A DNA stretch of 31,550 nucleotides from an uncultured Oscillospiraceae bacterium (GTDB lineage: Bacteria; Bacillota; Clostridia; Oscillospirales; Acutalibacteraceae). Shown piece after piece: positions 23,148 to 30,272 of the stretch; within the stretch, counting starts at the first letter, position 1, and every line of letters begins with the position of its first letter. The position numbers and the translations under genes are program-made. The notes beneath the pieces are model-generated. The model searched no databases and had not been told where the DNA came from. It saw nothing but the letters and a program-made list of their open reading frames with translations. The DNA is taken from positions 1-31,550 of the forward strand of contig USCI01000018.1 of NCBI GenBank assembly GCA_900553255.1. The letters are read 5' to 3'.

Positions 23148-25197
23148 AGATTTCGGTGAAAAGATCGGCGGCGCCAAAAAGGACCTTTGGGCAGCCCGCG
23201 GCCTGTATGTGGATGACCTGTTGGGTATGAACGAGCGCGAGGCCGATAAGTATGTCAAAAAAGATAATGTATGGAAAAAGCCGGATTATAATGCCTTGAT
23301 CCAATCCGGCGTCCCGGTGGATATTCTGTACTTTCGGAAAGTTGTGCGTGACAGCCTGAACGCCTCCCCGCGTTATCTGCGCACTGACGATACGCCGGAG
23401 AAGCGCCTGGTGCGGCAGAAGGAGTACATTGCAACCGTCCGTCAGGTACAGGAAGCCGTTGAAAAGGTTCAGACGGTCCAGGAAGCTATGGATGTGTTTG
23501 AGGCTCTTATCATCGGCGGCGGTTACTGTGAGCGTATTTCTCACGGGATCGGCGGCGGGTATATCCGGGCCACCCAGAAGGGGCGGGATAACCCGGTAAT
23601 CACCGATAAGCTGGTAAATGCCCTATATTTCCGTGGGATGCAGGACTTTGACCGGAAAATCGTTCGGGAGGCTGTAAAAAAGCAGTTTGGCGTCCCCGCC
23701 GAGCAAAAGGTTCCCCGCGGGTACGATATTCGGTTCAATGACGGAAAAAGGACCTACTCGAAAAATAATGACTGGCTTCCCGATACCTACTATGTCACGA
23801 AGGGCTATACGATCCTGAAAACGAATTTTGCCACCCGTGAGGAAGCCTTGAAATGGGTTCAGGATTTTGCCAGGCAGCGCGGAGGCAGTGGAAAACAGCG
23901 GTTTGTACCGCAGCAGCTTTCCCGCGTCCGGCGTACTGGACCGGATTACCGCGGAAGGCGTGATGTGATCGGGCAGGATTATCTTGATGCCTTTGCTTTC
24001 CGGGGCGGCGAGTTTGGAAACTGGATGACGCAGAATGACCGGCGCGCTTCTCTGAATATGGGGTTTGACGCTCTTAAAGACCTGGCGGCTGTCCTGCAGA
24101 TCAGTGAAAAGGATATTTCCTACCAGGGAACGCTCTCGATTGCCTTTGGCGCCCGCGGCAGCGGAAATGCCGCAGCCCACTATGAACCGCTGCGGAAGGT
24201 CATCAACCTTACCAAAATGCACGGAGCCGGTTCGCTGGCCCATGAGTGGTGGCATGGTCTTGATGATTACCTGGGCGTGAAAATGGGAGCAAAGGGATTT
24301 CTTTCTGAACATTCTCACCTGTATGAGCCATTCAAAAAGCTGATTGAAACCATGAAATATAAGCCGGAAACACCGGAGCAGGCCGCAGCCCGGACAGAGG
24401 CGCAGGTGGAGCGTACCCGGAAAAATGCGGCAAGCTGGCTGGATTCGGCGGTACTCACCCCGCTTAAACGGATGGCAAATGACGAGATGCACATGGAGGC
24501 TTATGCGGTCCTTCGGGAAGAATTTCTTTTGGGTGCCCCCGGCTCTGTGGAACAGTTAAACGATTTCAAGAAATCTGTTACCGGGCGGGTGATCCCTAAG
24601 AGTGAGCGTGACAGGCTGGAGATTTTCGAGCGTATGCTGTCCGGGATGCAGACGCAGGAACCTCCGCAGATTGGCCGTGTAGAAACGGATTTCTATAAAA
24701 ACTCTATCCGTATGGGCAAAGAGTGCGAAAAGGACGGCGGCTATTGGGAAAGCAATACGGAAATGGCCGCCAGAGCTTTTGCCTGCTACATCAAAGATAA
24801 GCTGTCCCCTGAAATTTCAGATTACCTGGCAGGCCACGCCGACAGCGCCGCTACTTTTGCCACTGGCAAGGATGGAGAAATAGAAATTTTGAAAGCCTTC
24901 CCGGAGGGCGAGGAACGTAAGGCCATCAATGCTGTTTTTGATGAAGTTTTTGCGGACCTAAAGCGGGAGTATTTTCTCACCCATTCCGACCATCCGCAGA
25001 CATTAGAGGAAACTCGGCCAGTGGCAACGCCCCCGCCTTCCCGCATGGATTCCATGCCGGTTATCACGGATGCAGAACAGCTTTCCCTCTTTGGCGGGGA
25101 GAAGCCCTCCCTCTTAGGGCAGCTTGCCGCTGCTAAGGGACAGGGTAAAACGCCGGCGGAGCCAAAGCAGACGAAAGCCCATGAGCCGGAACTTTGA
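23125..25197 (+). CDS. LPD1-domain polyvalent protein with HEWWH metallopeptidase motif
   Basis: A 690-aa protein. The central region (about residues 270-400) has the large polyvalent protein-associated LPD1 fold, with RRASLNMGFDALKDLA and IAFGARGSG leading to AHEWWHGLDDYLG. This contains an HExxH-type zinc site (HEWWH), typical of metallopeptidase-like domains in polyvalent proteins. An aromatic/acidic helix with MAARAFACYIKDK lies near 555, where a further metal ligand would be expected. The C-terminus is Pro-rich. Polyvalent proteins are thought to enter the recipient with transferred DNA and act against host defences or aid establishment; the substrate here is unknown. The ATG follows AAAGGAGGT. 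Confidence 0.75.
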   Translation: MAKEIVHEDFGEKIGGAKKDLWAARGLYVDDLLGMNEREADKYVKKDNVWKKPDYNALIQSGVPVDILYFRKVVRDSLNASPRYLRTDDTPEKRLVRQKEYIATVRQVQEAVEKVQTVQEAMDVFEALIIGGGYCERISHGIGGGYIRATQKGRDNPVITDKLVNALYFRGMQDFDRKIVREAVKKQFGVPAEQKVPRGYDIRFNDGKRTYSKNNDWLPDTYYVTKGYTILKTNFATREEALKWVQDFARQRGGSGKQRFVPQQLSRVRRTGPDYRGRRDVIGQDYLDAFAFRGGEFGNWMTQNDRRASLNMGFDALKDLAAVLQISEKDISYQGTLSIAFGARGSGNAAAHYEPLRKVINLTKMHGAGSLAHEWWHGLDDYLGVKMGAKGFLSEHSHLYEPFKKLIETMKYKPETPEQAAARTEAQVERTRKNAASWLDSAVLTPLKRMANDEMHMEAYAVLREEFLLGAPGSVEQLNDFKKSVTGRVIPKSERDRLEIFERMLSGMQTQEPPQIGRVETDFYKNSIRMGKECEKDGGYWESNTEMAARAFACYIKDKLSPEISDYLAGHADSAATFATGKDGEIEILKAFPEGEERKAINAVFDEVFADLKREYFLTHSDHPQTLEETRPVATPPPSRMDSMPVITDAEQLSLFGGEKPSLLGQLAAAKGQGKTPAEPKQTKAHEPEL

Positions 25198-25210
25198 TGG
25201 AGGTGAAAGA

Positions 25211-26017
25211 TTGGAAGAAAATAAGGATTACCGTGTTTATCGTTATGGTGATGACTTAAAACCCGGATATGAATTAAAAGTGGAACATAGTGTTTCCTGC
25301 GAAAATGTAGATATTTCTGCTTTGATCGCCATGGGCACGGAAAGTTTGGAAGCCATGCGCCAGGGAAGCATTGATGGTGAGCAAAAAGCCTATGAGATCG
25401 TTTTGGCCGCGGCAAAGCAATGGGAACAGCAGGCGGTGGCGACACAGACCATCAACCGGGCGCTGGAATATCTGCGGACCCCGGAGGTTGCTCATACATC
25501 TAATCAGTGGCAATCAAAGGATAACTGGCGGGATAAAGAAGAAATCAGCAACCGTGTTTATAGGATGACTTGCAGCGTTTGGGAAGATACGAAATATGAT
25601 CGGGAAACGAAACAGAGTGTGCCGGTTGCCTGGTATGTCACCTGGGATGTTTATGTAAATTCCCCTAAGAAGGGGTATGGAGAAAGAATTGCCGGGCAGA
25701 GTCAGAAACGCTATACAGATAAAAATGCTGCCATGAAGTATTTGGAGGGCCGGAAGAAAGCCTATTCCCATTTGTTCACAGAGATTTCCCCTCCGGTTCC
25801 AGATCAATACAAGCAGCATTTTACTGTACATGGCTCACTTTTGCCAGGATATACCGTGGAAGGACAGATGCCGGAAAAATCTGTAACTGCGCCTGGGCGT
25901 AATTCAGGTAAGCCAGAACGGGCTTCGGTTTTGGAAAAGCTCTCGGATGCAAAGAAGCAGGAAAAAGCAGCGCCGCCAAAGGCGCCTGATAAGAAAAAGG
26001 AGGATATTCATAGATGA
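25211..26017 (+). CDS. Hypothetical protein of the conjugative element
   Basis: A 268-aa soluble protein without a recognised domain. The first two thirds hold a mixed alpha/beta region with several Trp (VWEDTKYD, VAWYVTWDVYV). The end is Lys/Pro-rich and probably disordered. The TTG at 25211 is chosen because GGAGGTGA lies about six bases upstream. An in-frame ATG at 25181 overlaps the previous gene and has no binding site. It overlaps the DUF3846 gene by 4 nt, so it is part of the same operon. Confidence 0.65.
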   Translation: MEENKDYRVYRYGDDLKPGYELKVEHSVSCENVDISALIAMGTESLEAMRQGSIDGEQKAYEIVLAAAKQWEQQAVATQTINRALEYLRTPEVAHTSNQWQSKDNWRDKEEISNRVYRMTCSVWEDTKYDRETKQSVPVAWYVTWDVYVNSPKKGYGERIAGQSQKRYTDKNAAMKYLEGRKKAYSHLFTEISPPVPDQYKQHFTVHGSLLPGYTVEGQMPEKSVTAPGRNSGKPERASVLEKLSDAKKQEKAAPPKAPDKKKEDIHR

Positions 26018-26439
26018 AGGTTTTAATGGTTGAACCTGGGGAAATTCCCTATGAGGCAGACATCGAGCCGGGGCTTGAGTCTTTGCAGGCTGCGGTGGAC
26101 GGTCCTATCCAGGCAGTTTATCCGTATGAGGACCCTGTGGCCCTGATCTGCAATGAGGAAGGGAAATTCCTGGGGCTGCCTTTGAACCGTGCGCTTCGGG
26201 ATGATACCGGAGAGATTTACGACATCATTGCCGGTAATTTTATTATCACCGGGCTTGGGGAAGAAAGTTTTTCAGATCTTCCCCCTGACCTGCTGGAAAA
26301 ATATAAGGAGCAATTTCTGGCGCCGGAATCGTTTGCGCGGATCGGCGGTAAGATCCTTGCCGTCAAGCAGCCGGTCCCCTCGCCGGAAGATAAAGAGAGC
26401 ACACAGAAGCCGCCCCATAAATCCGGGCCGGAGCTTTAG
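26014..26439 (+). CDS. DUF3846-domain protein
   Basis: A 141-aa protein whose whole body matches the DUF3846 pattern: MKVLMVEPGEIPYEADI, then AVYPYEDPVALICNEEGK, GLPLNRALRDDTGEIYDII and an acidic end. The family is found in mobile elements and phages of Firmicutes and is of unknown biochemical function. It starts 4 nt inside the preceding gene with AAAAGGAGG before it, and the next gene begins 14 bp after its stop. Confidence 0.85.
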   Translation: MKVLMVEPGEIPYEADIEPGLESLQAAVDGPIQAVYPYEDPVALICNEEGKFLGLPLNRALRDDTGEIYDIIAGNFIITGLGEESFSDLPPDLLEKYKEQFLAPESFARIGGKILAVKQPVPSPEDKESTQKPPHKSGPEL

Positions 26440-26453
26440 GAAGGAGGCCAAAG

Positions 26454-27260
26454 ATGCTGACAGCGACACGCGGCCCGTATGTGCTGGTGATCCAGCCGGA
26501 CGATGACCCGCTCAATCCCCGTGAGGATGATAATTTCGGGAAAATGGTCTGCTTCCACCGGCGCTATCACCTGGGCGACCATCACAATTACATAGATAAA
26601 GATGACTTTCTCCGGGACCTGTACCTGAAAACAGTGGGTGACGATGAACGGGGCGCCCATCGTTATGAGCGGGCGCTGGACCTGATGAATTACAAGATCA
26701 AAGCCCCTTTTGGTTCTCCGGCCTATGAGCGTGAGGTGGATGAACGGCTGATGAAGGTGATCTCACAGAAATTCCTTATGCTGCCGCTGTATCTTTACGA
26801 CCACAGCGGCATTACCATGAATACCACTGGCTTTTCCTGCCCCTGGGACAGCGGGCAGGTCGGATGGATCTACGCCTCCAAGGAAGATGCCCTCCGGGAG
26901 TTTGGCGGCAAGACCTTCACTTCCGCTACCCGGAAGAAGGCGGAGGACCGTATGCGCGGCGAGGTGGAATATTACGATTCCTACCTTCGCGGCGAGGCGT
27001 ATGGTTTTGAACTGTATAAAGACGGCGAGCTGGAGGATAGCTGCTGGGGCTTTATCGGCAGTAACGAGGAAGCCTTAAAAGACATTGAGGATTACCTGCC
27101 TGACGAGTGCGGCGGCATGACCGGTGAGCTGGTGGAAAGGGATTCCCCCCGTTCCATGTTAAAAATGTTTCTCGACCATGCCCGTGTGCAGGTAGCGCAG
27201 GCGGCCAAAGACTTTGAAAAGGCTCCCCGGCAGCAAACCCTCCAAACGGAGGTCCGGTGA
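26454..27260 (+). CDS. Hypothetical protein of the conjugative element
   Basis: A 268-aa acidic protein with many aromatic residues and no domain I can name. It has Asp/His-rich stretches early on (QPDDDPLNPREDDNFG, YHLGDHHNYID) and a middle part with LPLYLYDHSGITM. The Asp/His clusters could bind metal, but no known catalytic signature is visible. The ATG at 26454 follows AAGGAGG with six bases between, so the gene is sound. It belongs to the operon between DUF3846 and pcfB. Confidence 0.7.
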   Translation: MLTATRGPYVLVIQPDDDPLNPREDDNFGKMVCFHRRYHLGDHHNYIDKDDFLRDLYLKTVGDDERGAHRYERALDLMNYKIKAPFGSPAYEREVDERLMKVISQKFLMLPLYLYDHSGITMNTTGFSCPWDSGQVGWIYASKEDALREFGGKTFTSATRKKAEDRMRGEVEYYDSYLRGEAYGFELYKDGELEDSCWGFIGSNEEALKDIEDYLPDECGGMTGELVERDSPRSMLKMFLDHARVQVAQAAKDFEKAPRQQTLQTEVR

Positions 27261-27300
27261 TTTCTACTTATTATATATATCATGCGAAAGGAGGATGTGA

Positions 27301-27771
27301 TTGCAGGAAGAACTTGAACGGAAATCCATATCCGTAACGGTCCAGGCCGCAAAACTGACGGGCCGTGTGATGCGAGCCGCTGTTGCCGCCGCCCTGCGGA
27401 AGATTGAAAAAGAGCGCACTACCCCAAAAGTCGGCCGGAACAGTATGCGCCGCCTTACGGCGCAGACGCCGGACGCCCATAAGATCGAGGTTGAGGACCG
27501 GATTCGCTCTTTTGAGCGGTACGCAAAGAAATATAAAGTCCGCTACCATGTGGAGAAAGACATCACCGTTTCCCCGCCTAAGTGGACCGTGTATTTTAAG
27601 GCAAGCCAGGCTGATGCGATTGAAACCGCCTTCAAGAAATATACGCAAAAGACGGTAAAACGCGAAAACAGGCCGTCCCTTCTCTCTCAGCTATCGAAAT
27701 TCAAAGAGATTGCGAGAAAGCTGGCCCGCGACCCTGTAAAAAACAAGGAGCATGGAGGGCCGGAACGATGA
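27301..27771 (+). CDS. PcfB-family (DUF3801) conjugation protein
   Basis: A 156-aa basic protein of the PcfB/DUF3801 family. In pCF10 of Enterococcus, PcfB is a soluble accessory that joins the coupling protein PcfC. The opening is helical (SVTVQAAKLTGRVMRAAVAA) and the core DRIRSFERYAKKYKVRYHVEKD leads to YFKASQADAIETAFKKY, matching the family. The start is TTG at 27301, directly after AAAGGAGG-ATGTGA. It overlaps the coupling protein gene by 4 nt (stop/start), the expected partner arrangement. Confidence 0.85.
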   Translation: MQEELERKSISVTVQAAKLTGRVMRAAVAAALRKIEKERTTPKVGRNSMRRLTAQTPDAHKIEVEDRIRSFERYAKKYKVRYHVEKDITVSPPKWTVYFKASQADAIETAFKKYTQKTVKRENRPSLLSQLSKFKEIARKLARDPVKNKEHGGPER

Positions 27772-28223
27772 AGATGACGGATATTCTGAAAAAGTATGTG
27801 CTTCCGAACCTTCCTTATCTTATATTCCTTTGGTTCTTTGCCAAGGTTGGCGAAGCGGTGCGGCTGGCCCCCGGTGTTGACGCTTCTACAAAGCTGCTGG
27901 GGCTGGCGGATGGCTTTACCCTGGCCTTTCAGACTTCTATGCCCGGCGCGGCGGTTGACTGGCTGGTTGGGCTGATCGGCGCTGCGCTGGTCCGTCTGGT
28001 GGTCTATGTGAAAGGGAAAAATGCCAAAAAGTACCGGAAGGATGTGGAATACGGGAGCGCCCGCTGGGGCACAAAGGCGGATATTGCCCCTTTTATGGAC
28101 CCCAAGCCGGAAAATAACATCATTCTGACCCAGACGGAGGGGCTGATGATGTCCGGCAGGCCAAAAAATCCGGCTTTTGCCCGGAATAAAAATGTCCTTG
28201 TCGTTGGAGGAAGCGGCAGTGGT
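27768..28223 (+). CDS. VirD4/TraG coupling ATPase, 5' part (first exon)
   Basis: The N-terminal 152 residues of the type IV secretion coupling protein that brings the relaxed DNA to the mating channel. Two membrane helices are visible (YLIFLWFFAKVGEAVRL and VDWLVGLIGAALVRLVVYV) before the cytoplasmic ATPase domain, which has YGSARWGTKADIAPF. The frame reaches the Walker A as GGSGSG and is then interrupted. If translation ran on, it would add GLTGNA and stop at a TGA (28242-28244). The downstream part resumes with KTRFFIKPN at 28558. The ATG at 27768 overlaps pcfB. Confidence 0.85.
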
Positions 28224-28557
28224 GGACTGACAGGCAATGCTTGAAATGCGCGAATGGGCGTTGCTTTCGCCGCCTCGACCAATACCGGCTGCAGGTCGAG
28301 GGTATCAGTGCGGAAGAAACCTGGGAGGGTGTCGCGCCCTAATCAGAGTGGAAGGCTTACCTGTAAAAAGGAAGCCACACGCAACGCATAGAGCCTGAAC
28401 CTGTTTTGGCAGAATATAACGGCTCCACGAGTCCGCGCCGCCTGCCGGTCTTTGCTGGGCGAAAAGGTATGCTATGCCGGGCATGGACGCCATGCCGATG
28501 GAAATGGGCGAAAGCCCCGGAGGGATAGATAAAAAGCTATCCGGTAATCACGATCAG
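28224..28557 (+). mobile_element. Putative ORF-less self-splicing intron in the Walker A of the coupling gene
   Basis: These 334 bases split the coupling gene between the Gly and Lys codons of GGSGSG|KT. Removing them restores frame and motif exactly. The last exon base is T and the last insert base is G, as in group I introns (the junction could shift by a base within GG|T...G|A). A possible internal guide (GCCGC, 28269-28273) pairs with exon GTGGT, and TTT just before it with exon AAA. Eight further hairpins are visible, e.g. 28234-28264, 28273-28301, 28326-28340, 28480-28496, a GAAA-capped GGGC/GCCC (28506-28517) and 28523-28542. I could not assign a full P3-P7 core. There is no GUGCG start or group II domain V, no ORF, and no terminal inverted repeats. 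Confidence 0.55.
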
Positions 28558-29955
28558 AAAACCCGCTTCTTCATCAAGCCGAACTTGATGCAGCTCCATT
28601 CCTCCTATGTAGTGACAGATCCGAAGGGTACTGTCCTGGTGGAGTGCGGAAAGCTACTGTCCCGCGGCGCTCCCAGGTTGGGCAAGGACGGCAAGCCCCT
28701 ACGCAATAAGAAAGGCAAGATCGTTTATGAGCCGTATCAGATCAAGGTATTCAATACCATTAACTTTAAGAAAAGTATGCACTATAACCCTTTTGCGTAT
28801 CTACATTCGGAGAAGGATATATTAAAACTGGTGACGGTTCTGATCGCCAATACGAAAGGGGAAGGCAAATCCGGGGACGATTTTTGGGTGAAGGCCGAGA
28901 CGTTACTTTACACGGCTTTGATCGGCTACATCTATTATGAGGCTCCCAAGAATGAGCAGAACTTCTCCACTTTGGTAGAGATGATAAATGCCATGGAGGT
29001 CCGTGAGGATGATGAATCGTTCAAAAATGCGGTTGACCTTCTCTTTGACGCTTTGGAGCAGAAAGACCCGGACCACTTCGCCCTCAGGCAATACAAGAAG
29101 TATAAACTGGCGGCAGGCAAGACAGCGAAGTCGATTTTGATTAGCTGCGGAGCCAGGCTTGCGCCTTTTGATATTGCGGAAGTCCGGGAGATCACCATGT
29201 ATGACGAGCTGGAGCTGGATTTGGTCGGGGACCGGAAAACAGCCCTGTTCTTTATCATTTCCGATACGGACGCCACATTCAACTTCCTGGTGAGCATGGC
29301 CTATACGCAGCTTTTCAACCTGCTTTGCGAAAGAGCGGATGATAAGTATGGAGGCCGGCTGCCGGTGCATGTGCGCTGCCTGATCGACGAGGCGGCTAAC
29401 ATTGGGCAGATTCCGAACCTCGAAAAACTCATGGCAACGATCAGGTCCAGAGAGATTTCGGCCTGCCTGGTGCTGCAGGCGCAGAGCCAGTTGAAAGCAC
29501 TGTATAAGGATAACATGGACACCATTATCGGCAACTGTGATTCCAGCTTATTCCTGGGAGGAAAGGAGGAAACCACCCTGAAAAGCTGGAGCGCCTTGCT
29601 GGGGAAAGAAACGATTGATATGTATAACACCAGCGTCACGAAAGGGACGCAGGAATCCCACGGTCAGAATTTCCAAAAGCTGGGCAAAGATCTAATGTCC
29701 ATGGATGAGCTTGCCGTGATGGATGGTGGGAAGTGTCTGCTGCAGGTGCGCGGCGTCCGGCCCTTCCTGTCCAAAAAATATGATATTACCCAGCACCCCA
29801 ATTATAAGTACCTTTCGGATTTCAACCCGAAAAACACTTTCGATATAGAGAAATACCTGTCTACCCGCTTGCGGGTGAGGCCGGACGATCTGTTCCTCAA
29901 CTATGAGATCAGCCCGTCCGAGCTTGCGGAAGAATCCGCAGACGATACCGAATAG
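28558..29955 (+). CDS. VirD4/TraG coupling ATPase, 3' part (second exon)
   Basis: The remaining 465 residues of the coupling protein. They open with KTRFFIKPNLMQLHSSYVV (Walker A end), then TDPKGT (TraG signature), and YNPFAYLHSEKD. The Walker B is CLIDEAANIG, followed by NLEKLMATIRSREIS and VLQAQSQLKALY, typical of VirD4/PcfC. Joined with the first part the protein has 617 aa, normal for PcfC-type proteins. In-frame ATGs at 28474 and later lie inside the insertion and would give a protein without the P-loop lysine region intact. Loss of splicing would therefore abolish transfer. The TAG stop runs into a terminator-like hairpin. Confidence 0.85.
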   Translation, partial: KTRFFIKPNLMQLHSSYVVTDPKGTVLVECGKLLSRGAPRLGKDGKPLRNKKGKIVYEPYQIKVFNTINFKKSMHYNPFAYLHSEKDILKLVTVLIANTKGEGKSGDDFWVKAETLLYTALIGYIYYEAPKNEQNFSTLVEMINAMEVREDDESFKNAVDLLFDALEQKDPDHFALRQYKKYKLAAGKTAKSILISCGARLAPFDIAEVREITMYDELELDLVGDRKTALFFIISDTDATFNFLVSMAYTQLFNLLCERADDKYGGRLPVHVRCLIDEAANIGQIPNLEKLMATIRSREISACLVLQAQSQLKALYKDNMDTIIGNCDSSLFLGGKEETTLKSWSALLGKETIDMYNTSVTKGTQESHGQNFQKLGKDLMSMDELAVMDGGKCLLQVRGVRPFLSKKYDITQHPNYKYLSDFNPKNTFDIEKYLSTRLRVRPDDLFLNYEISPSELAEESADDTE

Positions 29956-30005
29956 GCCCGCCGATTTGTAAAATCCTTTTTCTTTTCGGCGGGCCTTGTT
30001 TTTTT
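29955..30005 (+). terminator. Terminator-like hairpin after the coupling gene
   Basis: GGCCCGCCGA pairs with TCGGCGGGCC (29955-29964 with 29986-29995) across a 21-nt loop, followed by TTGTTTTTTT. It starts at the last base of the coupling gene stop codon. Further element genes follow in the same direction, so it may attenuate transcription, not end it. Confidence 0.75.
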
Positions 30006-30029
30006 ATGCCCATTTCAAGGAGGTGCCTA

Positions 30030-30194
30030 TTGATAAGGAGCCGTGATTCTCCTAAATTTACTCGCAATCCGCAGGATGTACGCCTGCGCTCGCCGCCCGC
30101 TGTTTGTTTTTTCTTCAAGCAGCGGGCGGCTTTTTTTGCGTTTCAGGCCAAAAATGGCCACAACACTATCATTTTTCATTTGATAAGGAGGTAA
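30030..30194 (+). CDS. Small basic protein or leader frame between two hairpins
   Basis: A 54-codon frame with a TTG start at 30030 and a perfect AAGGAGG six bases before it. The product is basic at first (MIRSRDSPKFTRNPQDVRLR) and then Phe-rich. Its middle is encoded by the strong terminator-like hairpin at 30092-30137, and its stop overlaps the ribosome binding site of the Maff2 gene. It may be a real small protein or a leader whose translation opens the terminator. No family recognised. Confidence 0.4.
   Translation: MIRSRDSPKFTRNPQDVRLRSPPAVCFFFKQRAAFFAFQAKNGHNTIIFHLIRR
30092..30137 (+). terminator. Strong terminator-like hairpin before the Maff2 gene
   Basis: GCCGCCCGCTG pairs with CAGCGGGCGGC (30092-30102 with 30120-30130) across a 17-nt T-rich loop and is followed by seven T. 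It is the second such structure within 180 bp and lies inside the 54-codon frame. Confidence 0.8.
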
Positions 30195-30203
30195 TTACCC
30201 AAT

Positions 30204-30272
30204 ATGAGTTTTTTCACTTCTGCTATTGATACCCTGCAGATTTTGGTTGTTGCGCTGGGCGCTGGCCTGGGC
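30204..30272 (+). pseudogene. Maff2-family membrane protein, N-terminal fragment
   Basis: The first 23 codons (MSFFTSAIDTLQILVVALG, then AGLG) match the start of the small Maff2 family membrane protein found after the coupling gene in Firmicutes conjugative elements. AAGGAGG precedes the ATG at 30204. After GAGLG the family sequence is lost: the frame stays open but now runs antisense through sbcC, with Leu/Pro/Gln-rich nonsense. The full protein would have about 50 or more further residues. Confidence 0.7.

Larger units (their letters stand above)
18845..30272 (+). mobile_element. Integrative conjugative element, left part, truncated on the right
   Basis: The block begins at the 3' end of tRNA-Leu with an integrase remnant. 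It carries replication genes (RepA/DUF6017 type, TOPRIM primase-like), polyvalent and DUF proteins typical of Firmicutes conjugative elements, PcfB, the VirD4/TraG coupling ATPase and the start of a Maff2 gene. Codon use and base composition differ from the flanking backbone (more A/T-ending codons). The genes downstream of Maff2 in such elements (VirB4, relaxase and others) are missing because the sequence switches to sbcC at about 30270. No right attachment site is visible. Confidence 0.75.

Noticed and set aside
28474..28557. Separate start for the 3' part of the coupling gene at ATG 28474
   Set aside because: The 28 codons before KTRFF have no homology to coupling proteins, no good ribosome binding site, and the resulting protein would lack the first half of the P-loop.
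28224..28557. Group II intron
   Set aside because: No GUGCG-type 5' end, no AY 3' end, no recognisable domain V and no reverse transcriptase.
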